This document shows positions 37,448 to 45,007 of a DNA stretch of 64,000 nucleotides, piece after piece; the first letter of the stretch is position 1; the number at the start of each line of letters is the position of its first letter. This DNA comes from Nocardioides sp. GTDB lineage: Bacteria; Actinomycetota; Actinomycetes; Propionibacteriales; Nocardioidaceae. The notes beneath the pieces were generated by a model. It made no database searches and was not told the origin of the DNA. It worked only from the letters and a program-made list of their open reading frames with translations. Made by a program: the position numbers and the translations under genes. The stretch covers positions 1 through 64,000 of the forward strand of contig NZ_SSXI01000197.1 in the NCBI RefSeq assembly GCF_004803405.1, in the 5' to 3' direction.

Positions 37448-38319
37448 CCGCCCCTCGGCTCGAGACCGTCCTCCGGTCGGCGACCCAGCAGGTCGTGATC
37501 GGTCACGACACCCGGTTCTGCCTGATCGGCGAGCGGATCAACCCGACCGGCCGACGGATCTTCCAGGAGCAGCTGCGCGCCGGCGACCTGTCCGCGATCG
37601 AGCGCGACGTGAAGTCGCAGGTCGAGGGCGGCGCCGACGTGCTCGACATCAACATGGGCGTGCCGCTCACCGACGAGGCCGACCTGCTCGCCAAGGCGAT
37701 CACCATGGTCCAGTCGCTGACCGACAAGCCGATCTGCATCGACTCCTCCGTGGTCGAGGCGCTCGAGGCCGGGCTGTCGGTCTACCAGGGCCGCGCGCTG
37801 GTCAACTCGATCACCGCCGAGGACGAGCGGATGGAGCAGATCCTCCCGCTGGTGAAGAAGTACGACGCCGCGATCATCGCCCTGCCCAACGACGAGGACG
37901 AGATCCCGATGGAGGTGGAGAAGCGAGTGACGCTGACCCGCAAGATCATCGAGGTGGCGACCAAGGAGTACGGCATCGCGGCGGCGGACATCGTGATCGA
38001 CCCGTTGGCGATGCCGATCGGCGCCGACCAGACCGTGGTCGTGACCGTGCTCGAGACGATGCGCCGGATCCGCGACGAGTTCGGCGTCAACATGACCTGC
38101 GGCGCGTCCAACGTCTCCTTCGGCATGCCCTCGCGGCACGCGATCGGGGCCGCGTTCCTGCCGATGGCGATGCAGGCCGGTCTCACCTCGGCGATCATGG
38201 ACACCCGGACGCCGCAGATCGTCGAGGCCGTCAAGGCCGCCGACCTGCTCCTGGGGCACGACGAGTGGGGCGGTTCCTGGATCGCCGCGCACCGCGCCCG
38301 ACAGGCTGCCCCGGCATGA
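37444..38319 (+). CDS. mtgA: methyltetrahydrofolate:corrinoid methyltransferase, MtgA-like
   Basis: This 291-residue pterin-binding TIM barrel is related to the AcsE/MtgA methyltransferases and to the methyl-THF domain of methionine synthase. Features are CLIGERINPTGRRIF near the N-terminus, GADVLDINMGVPLTDEADLL, DKPICIDSSVVEALEAGL, VIDPLAMPIGADQ and MTCGASNVSFGMPSRHAIGA. It would move the methyl group from Co(III)-methyl MtgC to THF, giving 5-methyl-THF. Coupled to mtgC by a 4-base overlap. Length and motifs match the family, though direction of flow is inferred from context. Confidence 0.92.
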
Positions 38320-38386
38320 TCGCTGCACCGAGTCGTGGCCCTCGTCCGCTTCGCCGCACCGGCCGACGGTTCCGCGGGGACCCGGC

Positions 38387-40432
38387 GTGACCCTCGACCC
38401 CGCTGACAAGCCCGGCGCGGACGGATTCTCGCTCGACGACGTCCGCCGCGAAGGGCTGATGGCCAGCCCCGGCACGGAGCCCGTCGCGCACGACGGGACC
38501 GGCCGCGTCGAGCTGGCGTTCACGGTCGAGGACGCGACAGGCGCGGCACCGGCGCGACGTACCGTCCGGGTGCCGCCGGGGGTGACTGTCTTCGATTCCG
38601 CGTCGTGGAACGGCATCGCGATCGACTCCACCTGCGGCGGCCACGGCACCTGCCACAAGTGCAAGGTGCGGGTCGAGGGATCCACCCCCATCTCGCGGCA
38701 CGACGTCCGGACCTTCAGCCGTGAGCAGCTGGACGACGGCTGGCGGTTGGCCTGCCTGGTGCAGGCCACGCGCGACCTCGCCGTCGACGTTCCTCCCCTG
38801 ACGACGCGACCGAAGGCCGCCACCGTGGGCGTCGGACGGCAGGTGATCCTGCGTCCCGCCGTCCAGAAGCGGTACGTCGAGCTCGACGAGCCCAACCTGG
38901 CCGACCAGCGCCCGGACCTCGCGCGGCTGCTCGAGGCGATCGACGACCTCGCCCCCAAGCCGGACCTGCACGCGCTGCGGCGGCTGCCACATGTGCTGCG
39001 GGCAGCGGACTACAAGGTGACGGCGGTGATCGTCGACGAGTCGCTGGTCGACGTCGAGCCGGGCGACACCACGGACCAGCGGTACGCGATCGCCTACGAC
39101 CTGGGGACCACCACGGTCGTGGCGACGCTGCTGGACGTGGCGCTGGGGACGCCGGTCGCGGTCGCGTCAATGCTCAACAAGCAGCAGCCGTACGGCGGCG
39201 ACGTGATCACCCGGATCAGCGCCACCATGATGGATCCGGAGACACTCCCCCGCCTGCAGCAGGCAGCCTCGGCCACCCTCGTGGAGCTGGCGGAGCAGGT
39301 CTGCCGTGAGGGCGGCGTCGACCCGAAGCAGGTCTACGAGGTCGCGGTCGCCGGCAACGCCACGATGACCGCGCTCGTCCTGGGCATCGACCCGGAGCCG
39401 CTCGGCGTCGCGCCGTTCGTGATGTCGACCTCGCAGCCGCCCACCGTGCTCGCCGCCGACGTGGGCCTCGAGCTGCACCCGCGCGCCCAGGTCTTCTTCT
39501 TCCCGGCGCTCGGCGCGTACGTCGGCGGGGACATCGTCGCCGGCATGCTCGCCACCGGCATGGACCGGGACAAGCGGGTCCGGCTGTTCATCGACGTCGG
39601 CACCAACTGCGAGCTGGTGATCAGCGACGGCGACCGGATCCTGTCCACCGCTGCACCTGCGGGGCCGGCGTTCGAGGGCGGGGCCATCAAGTGCGGCATG
39701 CGCGCGGCGGACGGCGCGATCGAGGTGATCCGCCTCCACGCGAAGCTCGACCCGCCGTCGGCCGAGGAGGTTGCCCAGTCCACCCCGCCGTCGGTCGAGG
39801 AGGTTGCGCAGCAACCGTCACGAGACCCCAACCCGGTCGAGCTCGGCGTCATCGGCGACGTCGAGCCCAGGGGCCTGTGCGGATCCGGCCTCGTCGACGC
39901 CGTCGCGGAGCTGGTGCGTGTCGGCCTGCTGGACGCCTCGGGCCGGTTCATCCCGGAGGACCAGGCGCCGACCGTCGCGCCTGCGCTCGCCGACCGGCTG
40001 ACGAAGATCGGCGAGGAGCGGGTGTTCGTGCTGCACCGCCCGCATCCGGAGGCCGCGCCCGAGGACTGCGTGGTGCTCTCGCAGCGCGACGTCCGCGAGC
40101 TCCAGTTCGCGAAGGCCGCGATCTCCACCGGGTGGACGCTGCTGCTGGAGGAGCTCGGCCTGGAGCACCGGGACGTGCAGCAGGTGCTGATGGCGGGCTC
40201 GTTCGGCAGCTACATCTCCCCCGCGGCGGCGGTACGGATCGGCCTGGTGCCCAAGCTGCCGGTGCTGCGGATCGTCTCGGCTGGAAACGTCGCCGGTGAG
40301 GGCGCGAAGATGGCACTGCTCTCGGTCCGCGAACGCGCTGGGGCCGAGGCGCTGCTGCAGGAGGTGACCTATGTCGAGCTCTCCGATCGCCCCGACTTCA
40401 ACGATCGGTTCGTCGACCAGCTCGGGTTCTGA
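38387..40432 (+). CDS. reductive activator of corrinoid proteins (RACo/RamA-like, ASKHA domain)
   Basis: This 681-residue protein has an N-terminal plant-type [2Fe-2S] ferredoxin domain with ligands Cys83, Cys89, Cys92 and Cys123 (CGGHGTCHKC and later LACL), a linker, and an ASKHA-type ATPase domain (DUF4445). The ATPase region has YAIAYDLGTTTVVATLLD, NKQQPYGGDVITRISA and LFIDVGTNCELVISDGDRI. RACo-type proteins use ATP to reduce Co(II) to active Co(I) in corrinoid proteins. It sits 67 bases after mtgA. An in-frame 33-bp duplication encodes a PPS-EEVAQ repeat at about residues 456-476. GTG start at 38387; the first 35 residues are not conserved in the family, so a later start is possible. Confidence 0.9.
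   Translation: MTLDPADKPGADGFSLDDVRREGLMASPGTEPVAHDGTGRVELAFTVEDATGAAPARRTVRVPPGVTVFDSASWNGIAIDSTCGGHGTCHKCKVRVEGSTPISRHDVRTFSREQLDDGWRLACLVQATRDLAVDVPPLTTRPKAATVGVGRQVILRPAVQKRYVELDEPNLADQRPDLARLLEAIDDLAPKPDLHALRRLPHVLRAADYKVTAVIVDESLVDVEPGDTTDQRYAIAYDLGTTTVVATLLDVALGTPVAVASMLNKQQPYGGDVITRISATMMDPETLPRLQQAASATLVELAEQVCREGGVDPKQVYEVAVAGNATMTALVLGIDPEPLGVAPFVMSTSQPPTVLAADVGLELHPRAQVFFFPALGAYVGGDIVAGMLATGMDRDKRVRLFIDVGTNCELVISDGDRILSTAAPAGPAFEGGAIKCGMRAADGAIEVIRLHAKLDPPSAEEVAQSTPPSVEEVAQQPSRDPNPVELGVIGDVEPRGLCGSGLVDAVAELVRVGLLDASGRFIPEDQAPTVAPALADRLTKIGEERVFVLHRPHPEAAPEDCVVLSQRDVRELQFAKAAISTGWTLLLEELGLEHRDVQQVLMAGSFGSYISPAAAVRIGLVPKLPVLRIVSAGNVAGEGAKMALLSVRERAGAEALLQEVTYVELSDRPDFNDRFVDQLGF
39751..39811. 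repeat. 33-bp in-frame tandem duplication in the RACo gene
   Basis: A 28-bp block starting CCCGCCGTCGG (39751-39778) recurs 33 bases later (39784-39811) with two mismatches. It adds a Pro/Glu-rich loop to the ASKHA domain with the repeated motif PPS(A/V)EEVAQ. Confidence 0.8.
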
Positions 40433-41024
40433 CCGCCTGTCCCTGATCGCCTGCGGCGCGCTCGCCCAGCCCGCGGCCGAGATCGCCGAGCGCCGCGGCT
40501 GGCCGGTCGTCGTACATCCCCTGCCGCCGCTGCTGCACAACCAGCCGCACCTGATCGCCGGTGAGGTGCGTACGCTCGCCGAGCGGCTGCTCGCGCAGGG
40601 CGACCGGGTCGCGATCGGCTACGCCGACTGCGGGACGTACGGCGCGCTCGACGAGGTCTGCCAGGAGCTCGGGATCGAGCGGCTCCCCGGCCTGCACTGC
40701 TACGACGTCTTCGCCGGACCCGACCGCCTCGCGGCGTTCTTCGAGGAGCAGGCGGGCACCTACGTGCTGACCGACTTCCTGGTCCGGTCCTTCGCGCGCA
40801 CCGTCATCCGCGAGCTCGGGCTCGACCGGTTCCCCGAGCTGCGCGACGACTACTTCAAGTCCTACACGCGGGTGGTCTGGCTCGCCCAGGAGCCCGACGA
40901 CGAGCTCCGGCGGCTCGCCGAGCAGGCGGCGGGCGCGATCGGCCTGCCGCTGACTGTCGTCGAGACGGGCCACACCGGGCTGGAGGCGGCGCTCGAGGAC
41001 CTCGTCGGCCACACCGGTGGCTGA
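40371..41024 (+). CDS. DUF1638 protein
   Basis: This 217-residue protein is of the DUF1638 family: LIACGALAQPAAEIAERRGW, HNQPHLIAGEVRTLAERLLA, IGYADCGTYGALDEVCQELG and YVLTDFLVRSFARTVIRELG, with conserved Cys and His residues that could bind metal. DUF1638 genes are repeatedly found with corrinoid methyltransferase genes, but no function is established as far as I know. The ATG at 40371 lies inside the RACo gene (62-base overlap) but has a near-perfect ribosome site AGGAGGTGA five bases before it, so the overlap is probably real. The first 20 residues are Ser/Thr-rich and not conserved. Confidence 0.8.
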   Translation: MSSSPIAPTSTIGSSTSSGSDRLSLIACGALAQPAAEIAERRGWPVVVHPLPPLLHNQPHLIAGEVRTLAERLLAQGDRVAIGYADCGTYGALDEVCQELGIERLPGLHCYDVFAGPDRLAAFFEEQAGTYVLTDFLVRSFARTVIRELGLDRFPELRDDYFKSYTRVVWLAQEPDDELRRLAEQAAGAIGLPLTVVETGHTGLEAALEDLVGHTGG

Positions 41025-41025
41025 G

Positions 41026-41421
41026 ATGTCGCGACAGATGCGCGGGCAGTGCCTCTGCGGAGGCATCCGGTACGCCGTTCGCGGCGCCCTGAGGGACGTC
41101 GTCAACTGCCACTGCGCACGCTGCCGCAGGTTCACCGGGCACCACATGGCAGCCACCGCCGCCGCACGGGACGACGTCGTCGTCGATGACGAGGACCGAC
41201 TGCTGCGCTGGTACTCACCCGTCCCGGACGCGAGCTACGCGTTCTGCTCCCGTTGCGGCTCCTCCCTGTTCTGGCAGGCGTCGTCGGCGCCCGCCCGGCT
41301 GTCCATCTGTGCGGGAACGCTGGACCCACCCACCGGGCTGCGGACGATCGAGGCGTGGTGGGTCAGCCAGGCCAGCGACTACCACCTCCGCCCGGAGCTA
41401 CCCGAATTCGCCACCGAGTGA
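41026..41421 (+). CDS. GFA/CENP-V domain zinc protein
   Basis: This 131-residue single-domain protein has zinc-binding Cys sets: QCLCGGIRYAV, NCHCARCRRFTG and FCSRCGSSLFW. GFA-domain proteins include Gfa, which was proposed to speed formaldehyde/glutathione adduct formation; actinobacteria lack glutathione, so that function cannot be assumed. It starts two bases after the DUF1638 gene and is the last gene of the corrinoid operon. Demethylation of dimethylglycine can release formaldehyde, so a link is tempting but unproved. GTG 41017 is an alternative start; ATG 41026 has GGTGG before it. Confidence 0.8.
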   Translation: MSRQMRGQCLCGGIRYAVRGALRDVVNCHCARCRRFTGHHMAATAAARDDVVVDDEDRLLRWYSPVPDASYAFCSRCGSSLFWQASSAPARLSICAGTLDPPTGLRTIEAWWVSQASDYHLRPELPEFATE

Positions 41422-41439
41422 CGCGGAGGGCACTCCGGA

Positions 41440-42282
41440 TCACCCCTGCAGGCGACTCAGCCAGTCCTGGCGCCATGCCTCGGTCTCGGCGACCTGGTTG
41501 AACGTGTAGAGGTGCAGCCCGGTCACGTTCGCCTCGGCCTCCCCCACGGTGGCCGCGCACTTGCTCAGGAACGACTCGCCGGTGAACCCTCCGGGCGCCA
41601 CGAGCCGCGCCATCAGGCCCTTCTGCTTGGCCAGGAACCGGGTGGAGTCGCCGACCCCGATCTTGGTCGCCATCCCCAGCAGCTTGGCGCGGTCGACCGG
41701 CCCAGGGATGCCGAGCAGGACCGGGAGCGTCACGCCACGCAGCCTCAGGCGGTGGATCCAGTCCTTGATCACGGCCGGGTCGAAGGTCAGGTTGCTGACG
41801 ATGTACGTCGCGTGCCGGCGCTTGTCCCACATCGACTGGACCGTGAGGTCGTCGTGGATCATCGGGTGGCTCTCGGGGTACCCCGTCACCCCTACCTGCG
41901 CGAACGGCCTTCCGATCTCGGTCAGGTCCTCGAGCATCGACAGGGCGTCGACGTAGTCCCCCACCGCCTCCGCGTCGCCGCCGGGCACGAACACGTTCGT
42001 GACGCCGGCCGCCTGGAGCCGACCCACGAGCTCCTCCAGCTCGGAGCGTCCGGAGACCATCCGCGCGGCGAGGTGCGGCACCACGGTGTAACCCTGCGCC
42101 GCGAGCCGCTCCGCCGTCGCGATGGTGCGCTCGAGCCCCATGGACGGTGACGCGGTGACCGTGAGCGGGACCGAGGTCGGCACGGCGTCGAGCACCTTGG
42201 CCTCGATCGTCGCGGTCGGGAGGATCTCGTACCGCGCGTGGGTCAGCAGCCGCAGGACGGCAGGCCGGTCAGTGTTGCGCAT
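41440..42282 (-). CDS. metF: methylenetetrahydrofolate reductase
   Basis: This 280-residue TIM-barrel protein is of the MetF family. Features are YEILPTATIEAKVLDAVPTS, VTASPSMGLERTIATAERLA, YTVVPHLAARMVSGRSELEE and VFVPGGDAEAVGDYVDALSM, then VGVTGYPESHP. MetF interconverts methylene-THF and methyl-THF. In this context it would run in the oxidative direction, returning methyl-THF made by MtgA to the methylene level. It is convergent with the GFA gene (18 bases). The sequence is more divergent than housekeeping MetF, consistent with a catabolic paralogue. ATG start; weak ribosome site. Confidence 0.82.
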   Translation of the reverse strand: MRNTDRPAVLRLLTHARYEILPTATIEAKVLDAVPTSVPLTVTASPSMGLERTIATAERLAAQGYTVVPHLAARMVSGRSELEELVGRLQAAGVTNVFVPGGDAEAVGDYVDALSMLEDLTEIGRPFAQVGVTGYPESHPMIHDDLTVQSMWDKRRHATYIVSNLTFDPAVIKDWIHRLRLRGVTLPVLLGIPGPVDRAKLLGMATKIGVGDSTRFLAKQKGLMARLVAPGGFTGESFLSKCAATVGEAEANVTGLHLYTFNQVAETEAWRQDWLSRLQG

Positions 42283-42400
42283 GAGGGCACTCTTTTCGTA
42301 ATACGCACCGTTGCAATCAGGGTAGACCTCGAAGGCTGCGGGGAACAGAGCCCGACCGGCGAAAGTTCCAGGCCTCCGATCTTCTCGCGCCCATGCGGAT

Positions 42401-42577
42401 CAGGCTGTGCGATGGACCAACGAGGGGACGCACGTCGGCGCCCCACCCACTGGCGGCGCCTTCACCATCGGCGGCATCGACATCTACCGCGTCGAGAACG
42501 GCCTGCTGCGTGAGCACTGGCACCAGCTCGACCAGCTCTCGATACTCGGCCAACTGGGCCTGCTGCCGACCGGCTAG
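42401..42577 (+). pseudogene. SnoaL-like ester cyclase remnant
   Basis: In the 333-base gap after metF, the plus-strand frame ending at TAG 42575 reads about 58 residues: VRWTNEGTHVG, then PPTGGAFTIGGIDIYRVENG, LLREHWHQLDQLSILGQLG and LLPTG. This matches the C-terminal half of SnoaL-like (NTF2-fold) ester cyclases, including the conserved W-x-Q/D-x-x-x-LL end. The N-terminal half is missing; upstream in frame there is only unrelated sequence and a stop at 42323. It looks like a 5'-truncated gene remnant. The rest of the gap (42283-42400) shows only the metF upstream region, with a possible TACCCT -10 box at 42319-42324 on the minus strand. Confidence 0.65.
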
Positions 42578-42615
42578 TGGCCTCCGAGGCCGACACTGCT
42601 GGACCGAAGCGCCCG

Positions 42616-43131
42616 TCAGGTTCGGGGCCGGCTGGCCCGGTGGCGGGCCACCGCGTCGTAGTTCCCGCACCGCGCGCTGCAGTAGCGCCGACGGCCGTTC
42701 CGTGAGGTGTCGACGAACACGAGGCGACAGCCGTCCCGGTCACAGATCCCTAGCCGGGTGCCCCCGGTCCAGGCCGTGAGGAAGGCGAGCCCACCGGCGG
42801 TGACGGCCTTGACCCGGGCGACCACGTCCTTCTCGTCGGCGACCAGGTGCAGGTGAGGGTCCAGGCCGTCATGTGTGGTCAGGTGGAGGCGTCCTGCAGC
42901 CTCGTCGAGCAGCCGGTTGATCACCGCACAGCGCTCATCGGGCTCCGCAGTCTCGAAGGCGGCGCGCAGCGCGTCGGACCAGCTGCGGAGGACTGCGACG
43001 CCCTGCGCGTCGAGGCGGGGCCATCGGATGGCGTGATCGCGCAGGATCGCCTCCAGGTCTGCCTCGGGCTCGGCGTTGACCAGGGCGACCGCCAGTTCCG
43101 GGCCGACCCGGTTGTCATGGTTGAAGTGCAC
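42616..43131 (-). CDS. CGNR zinc-finger (ABATE domain) protein
   Basis: This 171-residue protein starts MHFNHDNRVGPELAVALVNA and ends in the CGNR zinc finger: CDRDGCRLVFVDTSRNGRRR, then YCSARCGNYDAVARHR. Four Cys residues of this finger are all present. The N-terminal ABATE domain is thought to bind a stress ligand or phosphorylated compound, and such proteins are taken to be actinobacterial transcription regulators. It is divergent from the AEC permease gene, with fewer than 30 bases between, suggesting it may regulate that permease. Closeness of the starts suggests leaderless transcripts. Confidence 0.88.
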   Translation of the reverse strand: MHFNHDNRVGPELAVALVNAEPEADLEAILRDHAIRWPRLDAQGVAVLRSWSDALRAAFETAEPDERCAVINRLLDEAAGRLHLTTHDGLDPHLHLVADEKDVVARVKAVTAGGLAFLTAWTGGTRLGICDRDGCRLVFVDTSRNGRRRYCSARCGNYDAVARHRASRPRT

Positions 43132-43156
43132 TGATTCATTACATCACCCTGTGCGG

Positions 43157-44068
43157 GTGACAACCGTCCTCGACGCCATCGTCCCCGTGGCCCTTCTGAT
43201 CAGCCTCGGCTGGGTACTGCGCCGGCGCGAGATCCTCGGCGGGCGGGCCTTCTGGGACCAGCTGGAACACCTCACGTACGTGGTGCTCGCTCCCGCACTG
43301 TTCGTGTCGTCGATCGCCCGGGCCGACCTAGCCGTCGTCGACCCCGTGCCCATGGGGGGTGTTCTTCTGGGCTCCACTCTCCTGGTCACTGCGGCGCTCC
43401 TGGGGTTGCGCCGCAACCTGTCCATGGACGGGCCCGCCTTCACCTCCGTCGTCCAGGGCGGCGTGCGGCTCAACACCTATGTCGGCCTCATCGTCGCCGG
43501 CAGCCTGCACGGGACGCCCGGTATCGCCATCTTCGCCCTGGCCACGGCCATCCTCGTGCCCGCGGTCAACGTGATCTGCGTGGCGGTACTGGTCCGGCAC
43601 GGCAGCCAGGGCATCCGGTTGCGGACGCTGCCTCGCCAGCTCGCCACCAACCCGCTGATCCTCGGCTGCATGGCCGGGCTCGGCATCAACCTCGGCGGCC
43701 TCGGAGTGCCGCCGGCTCTCCTCGACACCGCCGCGATCCTCGGCCATGCCGCCCTGGCGACCGGCATGCTGTGTGTCGGCGCTGCGCTGACCTGGCAGAG
43801 CCATCCCCTCGCCGGGCGAGCGCTGGCCGTATCGACGACCGTCAAACTGGTGGCACTCCCACTCGTCGCCGCCGCCCTGTGCCACCTGGTTGGCGTCACC
43901 GGAGCAGCGGCGACCGTCGTGATCTTGATCCAAGGTCTGCCCACGGCAGCCTCGGCCTACGTGTTGGCGCGTCGGATGGGCGGGGACGCCTCGCTGATGT
44001 CGACCATCACCGCGGGCCAGACGGCGGCCGCACTGGTCACGTTGCCGCTGATCCTCCAGCTCGCCTGA
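43157..44068 (+). CDS. AEC family transporter
   Basis: This 303-residue protein has about ten helices. Typical AEC elements are VVQGGVRLNTYVGLIVAGSL, ILVPAVNVICVAVLVRHGSQ, NPLILGCMAGLGINL and ILIQGLPTAASAYVLARRMG (the last equivalent to the crossover Asn/Pro region of the permease at 3027). It would move a small carboxylate. GTG 43157 is used as the start; GTG 43151 is equally possible. Its neighbour is the divergent CGNR regulator. The two AEC proteins in the window are clearly different. Confidence 0.83.
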   Translation: MTTVLDAIVPVALLISLGWVLRRREILGGRAFWDQLEHLTYVVLAPALFVSSIARADLAVVDPVPMGGVLLGSTLLVTAALLGLRRNLSMDGPAFTSVVQGGVRLNTYVGLIVAGSLHGTPGIAIFALATAILVPAVNVICVAVLVRHGSQGIRLRTLPRQLATNPLILGCMAGLGINLGGLGVPPALLDTAAILGHAALATGMLCVGAALTWQSHPLAGRALAVSTTVKLVALPLVAAALCHLVGVTGAAATVVILIQGLPTAASAYVLARRMGGDASLMSTITAGQTAAALVTLPLILQLA

Positions 44069-44115
44069 CCCAGCACGGACCGGGCTCCGCGCTGCCGTCG
44101 CGTACAGGTCGCGGG

Positions 44116-44925
44116 TCAGCGACCAGGCCCGAAGAGCGCGTCGACCTTCGGAAGCCCTTGGAACCGGGACACGGTGCCCGACTCCGCGAGCTCCTGCGCC
44201 GCGGCGAGGACGCCGGCCCACGCGACGCCCGCAAGCGCGCCGCCGACGCTGATCCGCCGCACGCCCACCTCCGCCGCCTCGGCGACGGTGATGAACGGGG
44301 CGTTGATCAGCAGGTTCACCGGCGTGGGGGCGACCGTCGCGACGACGGCCCGGACCTGCTCGACCGACCCGATCCCCGGGGCGTAGAGGCAGTCGGCGCC
44401 GGCCTCGCCGTACGCCCGGAGCCTCAGGATCGTCTCGTCGATGTCCGGCCGACCGGCCACGAACCCCTCAGACCGTGCGGTGAGCAGGACTCCGCTGCCG
44501 GTCTCGTCGATCGCCTGACGCGCGGCGCGCACGCGCTCCACCGCGAGCTGGAGATCGAACAGCGGCTCGTCCTCGACACCCGAGGAGTCCTCGATCGAGA
44601 GCCCCGCGATCCCGGTCGCCACTGCGAGCCTCACGTTCTCCGCGACCCCCGCCGGCTCGACCGCGAAGCCGCCCTCGAAGTCGGCGCTCACCGGCACCGA
44701 GACGGCGCCGACGATCGCGCGCAGGTGCTCGAGCGCTTGGTCGAGAGTCAGGGCGTTGTCAGCCAGCCCGAGGGTCCAGGCCGCCCCCGAGCTCGTCGTC
44801 GCCAACGCCGGGAACCCCATCTGCTCCAGCGCCCGCGCACTCCCGACGTCCCAGGGGTTCGGCATCACGAAGCACCCTGAGGCGTGCAGCTCGCGGAAGG
44901 CGGCGGTCCGATCGTTGATGTCCAT
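44116..44925 (-). CDS. isocitrate lyase/PEP mutase family enzyme
   Basis: This 269-residue TIM-barrel protein has the family core: FVMPNPWDVGSARALEQMGF, ALATTSSGAAWTLGLADNAL, VPVSADFEGGFAVEPAGVAE with the Mg-binding Asp/Glu, GIAGLSIEDSSGVEDEPLFD and LLTARSEGFVAGRPD. The oxaloacetate-cleaving Cys motif KKCGH of isocitrate lyases is absent, so it is in the small PEP-mutase-like group with uncertain substrate (oxaloacetate decarboxylase or 2-methylisocitrate-like lyase). Start ATG 44925 has GAGGTG upstream; the longer frame is noise. It follows the acyl-CoA dehydrogenase gene on the same strand after 82 bases. Confidence 0.82.
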   Translation of the reverse strand: MDINDRTAAFRELHASGCFVMPNPWDVGSARALEQMGFPALATTSSGAAWTLGLADNALTLDQALEHLRAIVGAVSVPVSADFEGGFAVEPAGVAENVRLAVATGIAGLSIEDSSGVEDEPLFDLQLAVERVRAARQAIDETGSGVLLTARSEGFVAGRPDIDETILRLRAYGEAGADCLYAPGIGSVEQVRAVVATVAPTPVNLLINAPFITVAEAAEVGVRRISVGGALAGVAWAGVLAAAQELAESGTVSRFQGLPKVDALFGPGR

Positions 44926-45007
44926 GGGCACCTCATCTTCAGGACGGGACTCGGACTCTAGTCCGCCGGTGAGCCTCTTCCGGTCAGCCGCGGTGGATAC
45001 GCGCGAA

